From Pyrenochaeta sp. MPI-SDFR-AT-0127 (lineage: Eukaryota > Ascomycota > Dothideomycetes > Pleosporales > Cucurbitariaceae), in assembly GCA_020747015.1 (NCBI GenBank), contig JAGTJM010000120.1:1-55867 (forward strand): DNA of 55,867 nucleotides, given 5' to 3'. Within the stretch, counting starts at the first letter, position 1. The number at the start of each line of letters is the position of its first letter. The notes under the pieces are model-generated. The model saw only the letters and a program-made list of their open reading frames with translations. It was not told where the DNA came from and did not search any database. Shown piece after piece: positions 1 through 10,690 of this stretch. The position numbers and the translations under genes are program-made.

Positions 1-120
1 AAGATGGGCGATGAAGGCAGTGGCCATGTGACCTTGTCTGCATGACTAGTTAGCGTCATTACTTAGTCTCAGGCCCAGCTTGATTAATGAGACAACTCTT
101 ATATCCCCAAAGTTTTGACA
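1..120. repeat. Copia LTR, right part (solo LTR or 3' LTR)
   Basis: These 120 bases match the two LTRs of the complete element at 9875-19325 almost base for base, lacking only the first four bases (TGTC), which fall before the window. The copy ends in TTTTGACA, as the 3' LTR does. Differences from the other copies are few and mostly C/T or G/A. Whether it is a solo LTR or the end of a second full element cannot be told because the left flank is outside the window. The sequence right after it is open in a transposase frame. Confidence 0.9.
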
Positions 121-298
121 AGAGGTAGATGAGCTAATTGCTCAAAAGGACGTTGAGTCACAACTAGAGGGAGAAACGCGCGAGAGTAGGTCGCGAACAA
201 GTGCAGGCAGAGGGCGTAAATGTCGCTGCACAACTTGCAGGGAGGAAGGGCACAATTCTCGTACGTACAAGAAAGATACTATAGATAGCAACAAGTAA
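121..298 (+). pseudogene. pogo/Fot-like transposase, C-terminal fragment
   Basis: An open frame runs from the LTR end to a TAA at 296-298. It is rich in Glu, Arg and Ser, then carries a zinc-knuckle-like tail: Cys at 227, Cys at 236, then GHNSRTY, fitting C-x2-C-x4-H-x4-C with the last Cys changed to Tyr (a TGC to TAC change). Such GHNxRTC tails end many fungal pogo/Fot-type DDE transposases and some MULE transposases, so the superfamily is an inference. The body of the gene is missing and the LTR abuts it, so the LTR probably inserted into the transposon. Confidence 0.5.
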
Positions 299-770
299 TT
301 TAATGTACTTTACAATATAATAGCTTGTTATAGTGTAGAGATATGTTCGTGCAAAGGCAAGGTTAGTTAGGTGTTCAGATCAGTTGTGTGTTCCACTTGG
401 TTGTGGATGACGTTAGCATGTAATAGACGAGACGCCGAGGGTAAAGGTACGAGCATAACGCAAATTTTTGGTGAGACGAGCGAATCAGGCAGGGAGCAAA
501 TGGAGTGAGGGCTGGTTGATTTGGCCATGTATAATTGTGTCAGCTTGGTGCAGCGTCAGCCGGGACAACGTCTTGCCAGAGGGCGGGGGCGGGAAAAAAT
601 CGTGAGAGAGGTTGAAGCTGAGTGCTCTTGATAACAGTAATACCCCCTCCTCTTACATACACAGAGCATAGTTCGAATGTACCATTTAACATTGATTATC
701 ATCACCGAAACTGAAGGGCACACCAAAGTAAGAAACTTCAAAGAGTCGTGATTATTGATACCATGGTATG
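299..770. other. no gene recognised
   Basis: I see no convincing coding frame here. The stretch may hold the terminal part of the transposon whose tail ends at 298, but no terminal inverted repeat could be paired by eye. Confidence 0.4.
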
Positions 771-1184
771 CTACTCATCCGCTGTTGGGGTAACCTCCAC
801 GGTCTTCTCAAGGCAATACCCGCTCTCCAATACAAACTTCTGGCGTTGAAGCTCGTTCGGCATAGATGGTTTTTGAGGTTGGGACTGGCCAATCCATAAG
901 CACAGATGCTTGCCCAGATCTGGAATATCGCACAGCATTTGACGAAACATGTCAGACTTTTGCAGTGTGGTGATCCTAGCCCCTCCAAGCCAGAATATCT
1001 GTGATATCATGGGGTCGTCCCGCACCCTCTCGGGGATTTCCCCGCAGGCTATCTCAAGAAGAGTACAGATGGCCTCTTCCGAAATCTGAGTGTGGGTTCC
1101 TAGCGATTCAGTGAACCTCCATAGACAGGTCGCTTGAAATGTAGGTGCCATGAGGCGCGAGGTCCTTGCTAGAGCTCTTGGCAT
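771..1184 (-). CDS. hypothetical protein, 137 aa
   Basis: A single open frame of 137 codons starts at ATG 1184-1182. Composition is protein-like, with CA and TG dinucleotides retained, so the stretch has not been through strong RIP. I do not recognise the family. The middle is hydrophobic but there is no clear membrane segment or signal peptide. It may be the last exon of a larger gene. Its neighbours are an LTR/transposase remnant and a frameshifted DUF7587-like gene, so it could be a relict. Confidence 0.35.
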   Translation of the reverse strand: MPRALARTSRLMAPTFQATCLWRFTESLGTHTQISEEAICTLLEIACGEIPERVRDDPMISQIFWLGGARITTLQKSDMFRQMLCDIPDLGKHLCLWIGQSQPQKPSMPNELQRQKFVLESGYCLEKTVEVTPTADE

Positions 1185-1416
1185 CTACCCCGCTGTTTCC
1201 GTTTTCTCTTCATTTCATCCCTTGCGACTTCTCTTTACGCATTTTCATCAGCTCCAGCTTGTTTTGAGCTCGACCAAAATCTTTTAATTAGTAGGTCTCT
1301 TAGCAAGCATAGATACTATCCCGCTAGTACCACCGACACTATACCGGGTCTAACACGGGAGGTCCTTTACTTATTATAAGAGTAACGAAGGCTTCGTAAC
1401 GAATGGCCGCTACTGG

Positions 1417-2060
1417 ATGGACTATAGCTATTGGTTCAATCCGATAAAAGTGCGGAAACACCTGGATTGGAACGATAGATCACTTGAGCCAAGTCCGTTT
1501 ATATCTCTTTTCGATAATCTACGTGAGGCCAATTCTATAAAACTACGGCGTATAAGACGGACACTAATTAGTATACTAGCGGACGTACAACGGCGGGCAT
1601 CGTTTCACCGGAACAGAGGCGATAGTGATGCGTTCATAGCCCGGGTCGATATATCCGAGTTTGTACTATGCTGCATTCATATACAGTTCTCCGAAGGCCC
1701 TATTGAAATATATGGTCGGATACACCCTGCGATAAGAATAATGCTGTTCCCTATGCGGGAGATTGGGCGCAAGTTTAATATCGATTTCAGAATGATTCAG
1801 TGGTCGGAGTGGTTTGCGCCGCTGTCTATTCCGCCTGAAATGATTACCTGCACGCTTTTCTAAGTACAAAATACCGTGCTCAGGTTGACGAATTAGCTGC
1901 TCTACTGCCCGTAGATAAAAGCGACATAGAAACATATATCATGCAATTCTCTATCAATTTATACACACACAATTTATTAACGCCCGGCGGCGGAGCCGAA
2001 AGGGCCACTATTAATGGTCTACGAATACATTTTCCTATAGTGGATCTTAGTCTCCTCTAA
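1417..2060 (+). pseudogene. DUF7587-like fungal protein, frameshifted
   Basis: The first frame (1417-1863) encodes 148 residues with the segments PFISLFDNLREA and FIARVDISEF, resembling the fungal DUF7587 module (function unknown). It stops just after TCTLF. One frame over, protein-like sequence goes on from about 1857 (LSTKYRAQVDELAALLPVD) to TAA 2058-2060. The T run at 1856-1859 is one base short of keeping the frame, so a single-base deletion explains the break. A short intron is less likely because no donor is present. Upstream the frame is open to 1354, so the start may lie before 1417. Confidence 0.5.
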
Positions 2061-4774
2061 GCCTATACAGAACTTCATTTCTTTACTTATACTCCTTTTT
2101 TGCCATTTCTCTTCGGTTTCTCGTGTGTTAGTAATAGTGTTAGTAGACTGGCTTAAAGCTGTTCTCCAAGTGTTCAGCGTCCTATGTTCGGGGGCTAAAG
2201 CCGTGTCTGCTTTCTGTAGCACGAGCCGGTAAATAGGCTAGGTCGGGAGTAGTAGGTTAGTTAGGTTTCCTAATTTAATTGTTATCGTTTGCGTTAAGTT
2301 AGCCTGTAGCTATTACGAACTATATCGTTACTCGAACCGCGTTCATATTCGGAGCCTAGTTTTCGTCATCTGTCGGGGCCTTTCCGCCGAGATAGAAAGA
2401 ACTACTCCCTCTGCTTATGTCTGTGCATTGTATGTAGCAAGAACTCCTAGGCCCCTAGTATCTAACTATGGAATTGCCCTATAATATAGCTCACATTATG
2501 AAGCTACACAACCTATCATATCGCATATCACTTCACTTCATCGCACCTCTCATCTCCGACATTCCGCGAACTTTTGTACTCACTACTATCTCAGTCGTTA
2601 CGCGCGTGGAAGGGCATTGCAATATCCCTTAGGCACGTTTTACTACAGCGACACCTCTCTTACAAGTCCTATAGATAGCTTAAAGACAGGATTTTTAATA
2701 GTATCATTGAATTTCCAACAACTATCCAATTTTCAGGACTCAAGGCCTACTTCCCTTACTCCTAGTCGATATCCACCTCCGCATTACGATAAACTTCCAT
2801 AGTCGCAACAGCATCTTCCATGCTTAACACTCGACCCTGCTTAATCAGACGACCTAGTACCTCTAGCGCCAGAATCTTAAGACTGGGGCCCTAGTAGGCG
2901 CCGGGATTAGCATATTAGCGGTACCTACTATACTTTTGTGTGTCACGGACTGTCATATTAAAGGTAATAGGAGCAGGCCATTAAATAGTACCCTAAAGCC
3001 GTTGGATATAGAAAGGCAAATCTATTAAGATAGCCTTCAGATCTTTTTATATATCGTAGCCGATTATAATGCGATCGCGGAGAAGGTCGACTAGTTAAGC
3101 CTGAACTTTAGAAAAAGGTTGCGCGCCGTTCTGCAGATAGATATTAATCTAGTTGATTCCAGAAAACTCTTCGTCAGTGCTTATAATATTGATAGGTTTG
3201 GGGTAGCATATAAAGGTGTCGAAGATAGTTTTACTCTTATAGTTGATAATAGAGACGCGGCTGAGGACCTAGCCGATGTTAGACCGCATCATTTCGCAGT
3301 CGATAGCGATTTTCTCGGTGAGAATGCTACGGTGTAGCCCTCCTATTTTTATGGATTTATTTAATGTTGTATACATTTTGCTTTTTCGTTAATCTTAATA
3401 TTTGAAACTAAATTAATGTTTTGCAATTTAGAAAACATGCTCTGGTATTGCAAAGTATGAAGGAGAGTAGCTGGGGCGATCTCTAGCAGCTTAATTTTAT
3501 TATGTAGTGCGCTAAGCCCAGAAGGGCACAAGTACGTTGTATATCGTCGATTAATTTCTATTTGGTAGAGAGCCGCAGCTTAAACTATCTAAGGCAGCTA
3601 ATGCCAATGCGCTAGGCTATATAGAGCACCTGCTATACTATATTAATCCGTAGTGTAGCTCCGCTTTATAACGCTTTTATATGCATCGTCGGGTCCTACT
3701 AAGATCGAATCCGTAACGTAATCGACGGGGGAGCGACGGTAATATAATAAGCTACTCTCAAACACTCTCTTTCCTATAGACCGAAATGTAGGTCTCTAGC
3801 TTATAGATAGAAAGAATTATCACACTTATTCTTCTAGTTCAGAGCTTCAACTAAAACGGGAGGACAAATCTTACCAGCCCGAATACGAAGCTTTGCGTTA
3901 AGATACGGATAATAAAGCCTAGCGACAAATACTACTAGGCGCCACTCTATCTAGCGATTTTGTCGTGTTACACCTTCATTCTTCAGCAACCAATTAATGC
4001 ATAGTACGTGGCTGTCTGCTGTACAGTGACGCATTCTATTATTCGTTTTTTAAACTACTTATATTATAGACTAATCCACATTTCTCAGTATTTAGTATCC
4101 CCTTCCACAACTCAACCGGCTAATCAAACGCTTAGTAATCACTAAATACTAAGGGAGGTAAACTATCGGTGAGGAACTGAAGATCTTCGCTAGATAGTTA
4201 TACGTCTTTAATGCTACACTCTGCATACAGACCGCATTAATGCATGACTATTACTAGATAGCTAAGATATTACTTCAGCCCGATAAGTTATTCACTTATT
4301 CCAGGCTTTCATAGACTAGTTAGTTTATTGTTTGTCTCGGAATTTCGGCTTACTATATCGTCTTTATCTTATTAGCGCTAGTAGGCCTATTCTTTTAAGA
4401 ATAGTTACGACAGTTCTTTACAGTGTCGAGCTATTTAAATCACTACAACCTTATCCGTTAACTCGTTTTTCTAGCCCTACGGTACCCTTAACGGTAGTAA
4501 TATCTTAATTTTCAGAGGAACCTTACCGTTTAAAGTTTTCGATCGCTCTAGTATACCTATAGCTTTATCTAGAAGCCTTTAGGGCTTGCAAAATTTTGAA
4601 AAAGAATTACTTAATAGACTAAGATATATCGTTATTAACACGTTAAAAAACGGTCACTTACCTACTATAGAGGGAGTTAGACCCTATCCTATCATTAATA
4701 ACATATAAGACACGGCCTGTATAGTGCTCTAATATGCCTAAATAAAGTCGTATTAGCCTAGTAAACAACGGAAA
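2061..4774. other. decayed AT-rich region, no gene recognised
   Basis: This 2.7-kb stretch is TA-rich with scattered stops in all frames, as expected for old RIP-eroded repeats. A 72-codon open stretch at 3119-3337 (TTG start) and another near 2617-2802 are too short and unfamiliar to call genes. No LTR or terminal inverted repeat was found by eye. Confidence 0.5.
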
Positions 4775-5128
4775 ATGGAGAGATTTCCTACACAGATGGA
4801 CTAGGATCAGTTCACTTTAGTAGCTGAGAATATTAGCAAAGATTGGCTAGAATACCTATTAAAGGACGAGACGTATAATTAGAAATATCTCGAAGGGGTG
4901 TTTACGTACTTAACTAAGCTTTCATATAATAAACGTAGGTCCCTGAAACCAGTTAACAAGAGTTCTATTAATAAGAATCTGGCCTCTACTAAGGGTGTCC
5001 TTTCTACAACCAAGCGCACACCTATATTTGGTAGAGTTTGGTCCGGATGTTTCTATAAGAATATTCAGGGTATTTTACTAACGTCAAGTAGGAATCTCTG
5101 CTTAACGGAACGGTATATAAAATACTAA
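4775..5128 (+). pseudogene. hypothetical ORF with two in-frame TAG stops
   Basis: From ATG 4775-4777 one frame continues 118 codons to TAA, broken by TAG at 4802-4804 and at 4880-4882. Both sit where Trp would be natural, so TGG to TAG changes (RIP type) are the simplest explanation. After the second stop the frame is clean (4898-5128). The predicted product is basic and unfamiliar. It lies 25 bp upstream of the start of the next plus-strand gene and may once have been its 5' exon. Confidence 0.35.
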
Positions 5129-5153
5129 ACTTTTCGCTTTAATTCTTTCCTTT

Positions 5154-6103
5154 ATGACGCTTAGTCATAATATAAAACGCGAAACTATCAGCTACTGTAG
5201 TATAGCATTTATCATGCGCTACTTAGGAATCTGGCCAAGAGTAAACTGGACGAGGTGGTGCTATCGGAGTGCTATGGTGTGCTACCTACAGTTCCATATC
5301 CGCTATTTTTCTGCCGCCATACTGCTATCTGCTAGTAATCAATTTCAAGGACCAGTCGCGATTCTGGAAAGAAGTTACATTATTTCTGATAGAGTGGGTA
5401 AGCACGTCGAAACTCGCGTGGCAATCACGATGAATACTAGCCTAGGTATTAATCCCGCGTGTTACTCGATAGTATTATTGGCAGATCATGAACTAAATTT
5501 TCAGTATTCCGAGAGGGAAAGATATAGAATAAAGCTTTTCCCGGATAAGAGATTGATCGGAATTACCGTGTTTCAAATAGCTCTTGCACGCCTTTTGCAC
5601 AAAGAGTATCAAGAATGGACGGCTTTTTTCGGATCAATCGAGACATTGATGAACAAAAAAGTAGGTGTCACTATGAAGCATAGAAACAATCTTCAACTCG
5701 ATTATCAACGAATATTGACATTCCCAAGCTAGTGAAAAGAGAGGGCGCGATTCTTAGCATCACATTTCAACCCATACTAGAGGATCTTCGCACTGCAGAG
5801 TATTGGATCAACTCGACTACACGCGACCTTGGAAGCCTCCATGACGACATGTGTGCCAGCATAAGAATTTCATCATCTGTTCTCGAGGACAACTGGAAGG
5901 CGTTAATTGAGTGTCAGGAGAAAATTAGTGAATCTTTGATTAGGCAAATGCAGACGATCAAAGACCGAACATATACTAACCCTGATACTAGCCAACGACG
6001 CTCCGAAGCTATAGTTCTTGAGGTGCCTCGAGATCTAATGTTCTGTATTGCATTTCTGATAGTATGCAATTTCTTACTATATGTAGTGTTGCTTCAACGC
6101 TAG
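5154..6103 (+). CDS. hypothetical tail-anchored membrane protein (2 exons)
   Basis: Exon 1 is 5154-5660 and exon 2 is 5729-6103, giving 293 aa. The 68-nt intron starts GTAGGT at 5661, has a TTGAC branch-like site and ends CCAAG at 5728; splicing is phase 0 and joins NKK to LVKRE. The C-terminal 25 residues are a hydrophobic segment (CIAFLIVCNFLLYVVLL) at the very end, suggesting a tail anchor. The middle of exon 2 is charged and helical-looking (EDLRTAEYWI, EDNWKALIECQEKI). I do not recognise the family. No RIP-type stops occur, unlike the ORF just upstream. The start is uncertain because the frame is open back to 5121. Confidence 0.5.
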
Positions 6104-6256
6104 TTTATGGATTTATGCCATTAGTGTTGTACCTAATAATGGGATAGCGTTGGTGAGAGATGCTCAAAGTTTTGATGACTCCGATGAGAGAGACAGGGGT
6201 TGTAGAAGCGAGGGTGATTGCTGATTGGCGGACGAAGCAAGTCAAGGTTGGCCTGA
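6104..6256. repeat. diverged direct repeat with 7268-7398
   Basis: The stretch about 6128-6285 resembles 7268-7398 (both carry GAAGCGAGG, TGATTGG, ATTAAAG and ATCTTAGG in the same order). Both lie at the 3' ends of minus-strand pseudogenes, suggesting a shared downstream segment of one gene family. Confidence 0.4.
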
Positions 6257-7062
6257 TTAAAGCATGTATCTTAGGTATGCTTGTTCGATGATGCGGTCAA
6301 AGCCCTCCCCTATAACAACCAGAGCTGCCTCAGTAAGGGGGTTGGGCATGTATGCGAGAGGGGCCACTTTAGTCATGTCTAGACCATTGAAGTAGCGGGG
6401 CCATCTCGTCATCTCAAGCCAAGGGGACATCTCTTTCTTTGCGACCGAACTGCTATACGTCTGTGTTACGGCTTTTTGTTCAAGTTCGCACGCATGGAGC
6501 TGCTCCTTAAGAACAGCTTTAAGGAGATCTGTCTTGCACGTGCGAGGTTTGGCTTTGAGATCCCCGACCTCAGACGGGACATAGACCACAAAGAAGGAGC
6601 TCTGATGGCATGCAGCAGAGAAGCGCTGACAGTAGACTTCTGTGAACATCGGCCCCCTGATCTTCTTCGGGTATGTCTGGTATTTTTCTGGGTCGACCTT
6701 TCTTCCGAGGAAGCAGTCAGTGCTTGTTGAAGTGCTGCTCTATAGTTTCATGCCCTGTTTTAGTCTTCGACAGGATGTATGGGCAGCGACTACATTAGGA
6801 GCCACGATAGAGCTTTAGGTCTGGAATGGCCGGGTCCGTAGGCGACGGCGGTGGAATTTTACAGGTCCTAGGATTGAGAATGTCAAACTTTTCCTGGAGG
6901 CGCCTAGCAAGCGCGGTAGCTTACGTTTGTGATCTAGAATTACTAAATTTAAGGCCGGCGTCGTGACAAGCCTCACGCGCTTGTTGTTTCTTGATGTGTT
7001 TGGCAAGATGCAGGGGTGGAATAGCACAGGCACACGGCTTGCACACAAGCACTGGATATTGT
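6257..7062 (-). pseudogene. OrsD-like (PF12013) C2H2 protein, RIP stops and frameshift
   Basis: Read on the minus strand from about 7062, one frame shows a Cys/His-rich start (VCKPCACAI ... HLAKHIKK), then PPPSPTDPAIPDLKLY and a second zinc-finger-like piece (CSRCPYILSKTK ... EQHFNKH). Three in-frame stops (6923-6921 TAA, 6797-6795 TAA, 6719-6717 TGA) are all of CAA- or CGA-derived type. Near 6650 the frame shifts, then runs clean from 6649 through SPWLEMTRWPRYFNGLD to 6257. This layout is that of OrsD-type fungal proteins (named from the orsellinic acid cluster), often multicopy, of unclear biochemical role. The C-terminal part is missing. Confidence 0.55.
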
Positions 7063-7376
7063 GGATAAATGACGAAAAGATCCATTGTCGTTACCAGTTG
7101 ATAGTATTAGAAGACATATGGGATAACAGCATAAGGTTGCTAGCAAATAATCTACAGAGAAGTGAGGAGGCTGAACGAAAAGACGCGACTGAGACGCGGT
7201 GGTCCAACGTGTTTTCGGGCCTATTATGCATCATATCTTTGCGTTTTCGCGTTCCTGAAGTTCGGGACCTGATAATCGATGAAGGGCATTGGTGAGTTTT
7301 GGTGAGGAGGAGAGGCAGGCATAGTGGAAGCGAGGTTGCTCTTGATTGGCCCACAAATAGGATGAAGGTTCGTCTA

Positions 7377-9869
7377 TTAAAGTAAAAATCTTAGGGTTTG
7401 CACGCTCTTGACCGCCAGCCGGTTTCCCAAGGCCAGTTTGGGAGGTTGATGCTTGCTCTTCAGGACTCGGTTGACACTCGGCCAACACAGAGGGACCTGG
7501 CCAGCCAAGGCCGCCCCAACCTGGTCTTTGTGTAGAAGATGTCGAATGATAGAAAATACATCTTTGCGGAAGGCACAGAGGCAAAGCTGTTCAAGATATT
7601 CCTCCAAAAGGTTCAAGCAGGTTGGCACAGCGCTAAACTCCGTCATCCATTGGCGCGTCTTGTCTACTCTGATGAAATCGATACGCACATCCCGGATCTA
7701 GCTGTAGCGCGCATGATAGGCCGCTTACATGGATGGGTTGTTGAACATCATGTACTGAGCGAACGGCTGCCGGAACGTCATCGTCTCCCAGTCCACCTTG
7801 TCCATGAACCAAGCATAGCCATGTTGCTTCATGCTGTCGCGAAATCCCAAGCCCTCATACCGCCCCAGCCCGTTTGGCTGGTTGACGTTGCTCTCTAACC
7901 GCACGTCCTGCCAAAGGCCGCCGGTCCGCTGGATTAGGCCGCCGGAGTAGGAGAACTGGAGACATCGCAAGAACATAAGCATGATTCGAGTATGCTCCCA
8001 CGTGATAAAATGGCGGTCGTTGAGGCCGTAGACCATCTCAAACCCAACGCAGAATTTGTTAATGTTCCATCGCAGCCAATTTAATAGGGTGGTAGTTGTG
8101 AACGTGTAGTGTGACGGATTGCGGTCTTGCGCCAGTCGGAAGCGTTGCGTGTGGAGCTGCCGCTGTTCGAATCGAGTGCTAATATGACCAAACAACGACT
8201 TCGAGACACGATGCTCCTCCCGCGTGCCAAAGCACTTCTGCGTTGATCCTGAAATGGCGTAGTGACAGCGGAGTTTGGTATAGAGATACGCCCGGATCAA
8301 CGCGACAGGATCGTGGCTGAGGCCCGCTCCGACCTGTTGCAATGTCTTCCGCAGCTTAGGGTCGAGCGACAGCGTCTCTATAGCCGCGTTGGTGAATGGA
8401 TAGACGTTTCCCGCAGCGAACAACTCCTTGATGCTAGGGTAAAACTGACTATATAGGAGCCCGCTTGCGTGGCTTTTCGAACCCCGATGGGTCTCGATTG
8501 TCAGACTTCCGCTGTCGTGTAGCATGCTAAAAGGGTAGAAGACTCTCTGATGCCCATCTGCTTCTTGGCCGTGCCAACCTTGCATCCACTCGCTGTAAGT
8601 CTCGAGGCAACATCGCTTCCACATTAACGTTGTTGCTAGGGTCTCGTCTTCGCCATCTTCTGCCTCGTTTATAGGTGCAACGTGGGATTCCTGTGCCGAG
8701 CACACTTCTTTGCCTACGTCAAGGTAAGCGTCTGAGGTTATATAGCGCTCTGTAACAGCCTCAGTCCAGTATTTGTCAAAACGCGAGGTCATCTCTCTCC
8801 AGGTCGAGTCTTTGGGGAGGCATTTAAGGTTTTTACCCTGGAGGAAGAGGAAGACACCACGGAATTGATGTAATCCAGGACGTTCAACGGCCTGGAGGAT
8901 TGTCGCCCACATCGCGTGAAGGGAGTCTGGCGGGAGGAAATGGAAAAGAAGCTGCTGCCGTGGCGTCGCATCTGTCCGCTGTGATCGTCCCTCCACTCCC
9001 CGAGCCGTCGAGTTGCATCGTGCATAATCATAGCTAGATGGATAGTGCTGCGCGAGCGAACTACCGTGGTATTAGTATATGACCGGGAGCAGGATCCAAT
9101 CCATCTATGTGCGGAAGTTATTATCTAAAAGACGGCTTACCTTCTGCTCTTCTCAGTAGAGGTCTGGGAAAAATAGGTACAGAGAAACGTCTTCAAAGCC
9201 CACCAACCGTCTAAAGGTATAATGTGGTAGTCGATGCAATGGCTTCCGTACCGAGTAAGCGTGGCCGTGGTTATCAACGTAATGCGCTAGGCGGCTGTCA
9301 AGGTGTAAGTCTGATCGCAGGTCCGAAACCGCTATCTGCGTAGGATTCCAACGAATTCCTTGCTTCGCAACGCCTAGGTTACTAGGAAAACCAAGGACGC
9401 TATCAATATCGAACGCGACCTCAGCGGTTACAGTCGCTTGGTCGTCCGTCTCCAAACAGATATGGACCGGCGAAACATCCTCCTTACCAAGTCCACAGTA
9501 TAGGTGGCGCCTAGATACTCCATCCATTTAGCTAGCAAGCTTTGATTCGTGGGTCGCCATAGTCTTCGACCCTAGTATATCCGGACAATCCACAGCCTCT
9601 TCGATCTCGTCTAGGTATTCCCAGAGACTAACATAATTTGAATGGGATTCTGCATGCTCCTCTTGAAGTTGCGGGTGACAGAGCTTACAGCATCCCTGAT
9701 GTCGAATTAGCTGATCCACCAATCGATCTGCGACTTTGCCAACTTTCTCAGTCTCGTTGTCCATAGCCACGTTAGTTGTGATACTATCCCCGTCTTCATC
9801 AATGGCGCCCATTCCATCGAAACTCTCTCCAGCAGCAAACGTCAGCGGCTTAAGCCATCTCTAATCTAC
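7377..9869 (-). pseudogene. large multicopy fungal protein, main part, RIP-inactivated
   Basis: One minus-strand frame is protein-like from 9869 to 7377 (about 830 codons), interrupted only by single stops at 9863-9861, 9530-9528, 9155-9153, 9107-9105, 9074-9072, 7727-7725 and 7700-7698. Every one can arise from CAA, CAG, CGA or TGG by C-to-T on either strand. Landmarks: GFEDVSLYLFFPDLY, HYPSSYDYARCNSTARG, LPPDSLHAMW, LWKRCCL-like MWKRCCLETY, GTREEHRVSKSLF, LDWETMTF-like VDWETMTF and NRLAVKSVQTL. I recognise it as a widespread fungal family of unknown function found in many copies. Its 5' end was displaced by the Copia insertion to 19326-19472. Confidence 0.7.
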
Positions 9870-9874
9870 GCTCC
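9870..9874. repeat. target site duplication GCTCC (left)
   Basis: GCTCC directly precedes the left LTR and recurs directly after the right LTR at 19326-19330, the 5-bp duplication expected of an LTR-retrotransposon integrase. Confidence 0.95.
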
Positions 9875-9998
9875 TGTCAAGATGGGCGATGAAGGCAGTG
9901 GTCATGTGACCTTGTCTACGTGACTAATTAGCGTCATTACTTAGTCTTAGGCCCAGATTAATTAATAAGACAACTCTTACACCCCCAAAGTTTTAATA
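9875..9998 (+). repeat. 5' LTR of the Copia element
   Basis: The 124-bp LTR runs from TGTCAAGATGG to TTTTAATA. Against the 3' LTR it differs at about six sites, five of them C/T or G/A transitions, including the terminal TTGACA read here as TTAATA. Confidence 0.93.
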
Positions 9999-10016
9999 GG
10001 TTATGAGCCCGGCGCT
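9999..10016 (+). promoter_or_regulatory. primer binding site, initiator-tRNA-Met half-molecule type
   Basis: GGTTATGAGCCCGGCGCT begins directly after the 5' LTR. Its complement reads AGCGCCGGGCTCATAACC, which matches the anticodon arm (loop CTCATAA) of initiator tRNA-Met rather than the 3' CCA end. Priming by a half tRNA-iMet is known for Drosophila copia and several fungal Copia elements, so the match supports both the family and the LTR boundary. Confidence 0.8.
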
Positions 10017-10109
10017 TTCGCGTATAGCCTATTACCTATATAAAATAGGGAGTAAGAGTTCCCTCATATTGGCTGCATGTTGTATAAACCTCGTAGTCCT
10101 GATAAGGCT

Positions 10110-10690
10110 ATATTATACAATGGGCTCGAGGGGCGAGAAGCGCCTTAGTAATCGAGAGGGGGTTCAGGACGATCCTGGTAGTCCTAAACTCGTTACAGTA
10201 CTAAGAGCAGTGCTCGTACCAGTTCCCTTATGATAGGACCTCGCTACCTTAACAAAGCGGCGTTATAGAGAGTCTCGAGGGGCGAGAAGCGCCCTAGCAA
10301 TCGAGGGGGGATCTAGGATAAGTGCTAGTAAGCCTAGACTCATTAAAGCGCCTTAAAGTGCAGTTTCCAGCTCCCTCGCGATAGGACCTCGCAGCTCTAA
10401 CTAAGCTGCGTTATATAGTAAGCTCGAGAGGCGAGAAGCGCTAATCAAGAGGGGGCCTAGGACGAGCATAGTAGTCCTAAGCCTATTACCTTAGCACTAA
10501 GGAGCAGTACTTACGCAACCAGTTCCCTCACGATAGGACCTCGCAGCTCTAACCAAGTTACGTTGTATAACGGGCTCGAGAGGCGAAGAAGCGCCTTAGT
10601 AATCAAGAGGGGGTTTAGGATAAGCTAAATAGAAGTCCCTAAACTCGTTAGAATAGTGCAAGAGTAGCTAAAGAGGTACACGCGTCCTTC
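10110..10690 (+). repeat. about 150-bp tandem repeat, four copies, in Copia leader
   Basis: A unit starting CTCGAG(A/G)GGCGA(A)GAAGCGC recurs at 10125, 10274, 10423 and 10575 (spacing 149, 149 and 152). Each unit also has a GACCTCGC segment and a run of AGTTCCCT or its variant. The array lies between the primer site and the gag-like region. Confidence 0.8.

Noticed and set aside
7725..8996. An independent 423-codon gene with a GTG start
   Set aside because: The same frame continues on both sides through RIP-type stops, and GTG starts are not expected in a fungus.
9052..9141. Intron GTAAGC...GCGCAG in the large minus-strand gene
   Set aside because: The supposed intron itself reads as protein in the same frame (RLLDNNF, MDWILLPVIY), so stops are better explained by RIP.
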